A stretch of 23,368 bases of DNA from a virus: IMG/VR virus record IMGVR_UViG_3300006102_000009, positions 1 to 23,368 of that record. One strand, given 5' to 3'. The position numbers and the translations under genes were made by a program. A model generated the notes under the pieces. It made no database searches and was not told the DNA's origin. It worked only from the letters and a program-made list of their open reading frames with translations. Positions 22,683 through 23,368 of the stretch are shown piece after piece (positions within the stretch are counted from its first letter, which is position 1; the number at the start of each line of letters is the position of its first letter).

Positions 22683-22930
22683 TCGTTTAGCCGATCTTTG
22701 ATTTCATCCGCAAACGTTTCGAATGGAGTTGGGCTGAAAGACGCTGATCTAAAGGCGCCCTCAACAATTTCACACTTCGTTATCACATCGCTCAGCGATT
22801 TCCCGCTGCGAACGATTTTTCCTATATGCCCATAAGCTATTCGTAAAACCCGATACTTTTCGATATCAACCTTTGTGACAGGCCGATTGGAATCAATCGC
22901 GATATCGTACATTTCGAGTGGTTCAGTCAC
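22679..22930 (-). CDS. small hypothetical protein (83 aa)
   Basis: I start at GTG 22930, which overlaps the stop of the HTH gene upstream (GTGACTGA) and follows a GAGGA sequence. The frame extends to 22957, but that part overlaps the HTH gene. The protein, MTEPLEMYDIAIDSNRPVTK then YRVLRIAYGHIGKIVRSGKS, is mixed helix/strand with no recognised domain. Its tight coupling to the HTH gene suggests the two act together. The function is unknown. Confidence 0.6.
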   Translation of the reverse strand: MTEPLEMYDIAIDSNRPVTKVDIEKYRVLRIAYGHIGKIVRSGKSLSDVITKCEIVEGAFRSASFSPTPFETFADEIKDRLND

Positions 22931-23111
22931 GTTCCGTCCTCGCCAGCCACGTTTCAATCGACTCTTTCACGTACCGAATTCTCCCTCCGTGCCGGTAAAA
23001 TTTTGGTCCGGCTCCGGGCGTTTTCCGCAGACGAAAAAGAAACTCTTCTGAGAGTTCCAAAAGCTCGGCGACCTCCTTCGTCGTCAGGAATTTCTTCGTG
23101 TTCGATCGCAT
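22923..23111 (-). CDS. excisionase-like helix-turn-helix DNA-binding protein (62 aa)
   Basis: Residues ~8-30 have the winged-HTH/MerR-like recognition element FLTTKEVAELLELSEEFLFRLRK. A G-P-K-F-Y-R-H-G-G-R-I-R-Y wing and YVKESIETWLA follow, the pattern of HTH_17/AlpA-like excisionase or regulator proteins. It is the right length for that group. It probably binds DNA to regulate transcription or assist excision, but no integrase is in the window. GGGGAG precedes the start. Three 10-bp-spaced direct repeats lie 14-43 bases upstream and may be its binding sites. It overlaps the next gene by eight bases. Confidence 0.85.
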   Translation of the reverse strand: MRSNTKKFLTTKEVAELLELSEEFLFRLRKTPGAGPKFYRHGGRIRYVKESIETWLARTERD

Positions 23112-23124
23112 TGCTCCCCAACGC

Positions 23125-23154
23125 CAGACGACTACAGACGACGCCAGACGACAC
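23125..23154. repeat. three direct repeats CAGACGACnn at 10-bp spacing, probable operator/binding sites
   Basis: CAGACGAC begins at 23125, 23135 and 23145, an exact 10-bp period, just upstream of the minus-strand HTH gene. One DNA helical turn between copies places the same base face on the same side. Direct repeats of this kind are typical binding sites of excisionase-like and other small HTH proteins. The link is inferred from position. Confidence 0.6.
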
Positions 23155-23172
23155 TAGCAGGTTTTTGATGAA

Positions 23173-23313
23173 ATGGAACAGTTCTGCCAGCGCGCAAACT
23201 GCCCCGCATCGATCAACAGGGCTTCGCGCCTTCTGGCTCACGCTGCAAAAGAGTCCGGTCGGCGGTTGAAACGAGGAACATCCTGGGGTCGAAAAGCGTG
23301 GTTCCAACCATAG
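23173..23313 (+). CDS. possible small basic protein (46 aa)
   Basis: A short frame opens MEQFCQRANCPASINRASRL and becomes basic (AAKESGRRLKRGTSWGRKAW). Its TAG stop overlaps the next ORF's ribosome-binding sequence. It lies on the strand opposite the HTH gene, beyond the direct repeats, so a divergent promoter may serve it. The evidence is weak: there is no clear ribosome-binding site and no recognised domain. Confidence 0.3.
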   Translation: MEQFCQRANCPASINRASRLLAHAAKESGRRLKRGTSWGRKAWFQP

Positions 23314-23317
23314 GAGG
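23312..23317 (+). promoter_or_regulatory. AGGAGG ribosome-binding site before a tiny ORF
   Basis: A perfect AGGAGG lies five bases before ATG 23323, directly after the TAG of the preceding small frame. Its strength supports translation of the tiny ORF. Confidence 0.55.
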
Positions 23318-23322
23318 CTGTA

Positions 23323-23355
23323 ATGGCACGTCGTCGGAAGTCTCGCCGGAAGTAA
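23323..23355 (+). CDS. possible 10-residue arginine/lysine-rich peptide
   Basis: The frame encodes MARRRKSRRK and then stops at TAA. It has an ideal AGGAGG five bases upstream. A ten-residue, almost wholly basic peptide could bind nucleic acid or serve as a leader peptide. The length is too short for firm coding evidence. A 5-bp inverted repeat (CCGGA-AGTAA-TCCGG) spans the stop. Confidence 0.3.
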   Translation: MARRRKSRRK

Positions 23356-23368
23356 TCCGGAACTCATC

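Noticed and set aside
23121-23160. CRISPR array
   Set aside because: The repeats are only 8-12 bases and three in number with no true spacers; they fit operator sites better.
22954-23367. 137-residue minus-strand frame
   Set aside because: It overlaps the HTH gene in a different frame and has no domain; the HTH gene has clear motifs and a better start.

Overview
The window looks like part of a tailed double-stranded DNA bacteriophage or prophage. It carries a large terminase, a portal-like protein and a long run of tail-fibre/tail-spike and small virion-type genes. Base composition and the style of the small conserved proteins suggest an alphaproteobacterial host, which is an inference. Nearly everything from base 1 to 22682 reads on the + strand with almost no intergenic DNA. 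Many neighbours overlap as ATGA, GTGA, TTGA or TGATG. The last ~700 bases hold two minus-strand genes facing the portal gene, then two tiny possible + strand ORFs. No capsid, protease, small terminase, integrase, lysis or replication genes are visible, so this is only part of a genome.

Layout: (1) 47-2111, a translationally coupled string of small accessory proteins plus a DHH-family phosphoesterase. (2) 2108-3654, an RpiB-type sugar-phosphate isomerase fused to an HldE/RfaE-type nucleotidyltransferase, followed by an AraD-like class II aldolase/epimerase. (3) 3656-9740, a tail module with small paralogous beta proteins, a fibre-like protein, a cupin, a beta-helix protein, a tail spike and others. 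It is more AT-rich than its surroundings in the spike genes. (4) 9807-13603, a second sugar block: PfkB/HldE-N-like kinase, cupin, transaldolase (TalC/FSA family), TPR plus GT9-like glycosyltransferase, and a SAM methyltransferase-like protein. (5) 13606-18063, more virion and tip-type proteins: a GDSL/SGNH hydrolase, a glycine-rich protein, two internally duplicated proteins and a KTSC-domain protein. (6) 18060-22682, an HNH/AP2 endonuclease frame broken by one in-frame amber codon, then the terminase, a zinc-ribbon protein and the portal. (7) 22679-23368, an excisionase-like HTH gene and its partner on the minus strand, with three 10-bp-phased direct repeats just upstream, and tiny + strand ORFs.

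The most interesting content is the split sugar cassette (2 and 4). The two halves usually joined in HldE (ADP-heptose synthase) are separate here, and the nucleotidyltransferase half is fused to an RpiB isomerase. Together with the transaldolase, the epimerase-like protein and the heptosyltransferase-fold protein, this suggests the phage makes or redirects an activated sugar and transfers it to something: the host surface, its own virion or another target. That pathway is inferred. The family assignments rest on motifs read in the sequence, and no database search was done.
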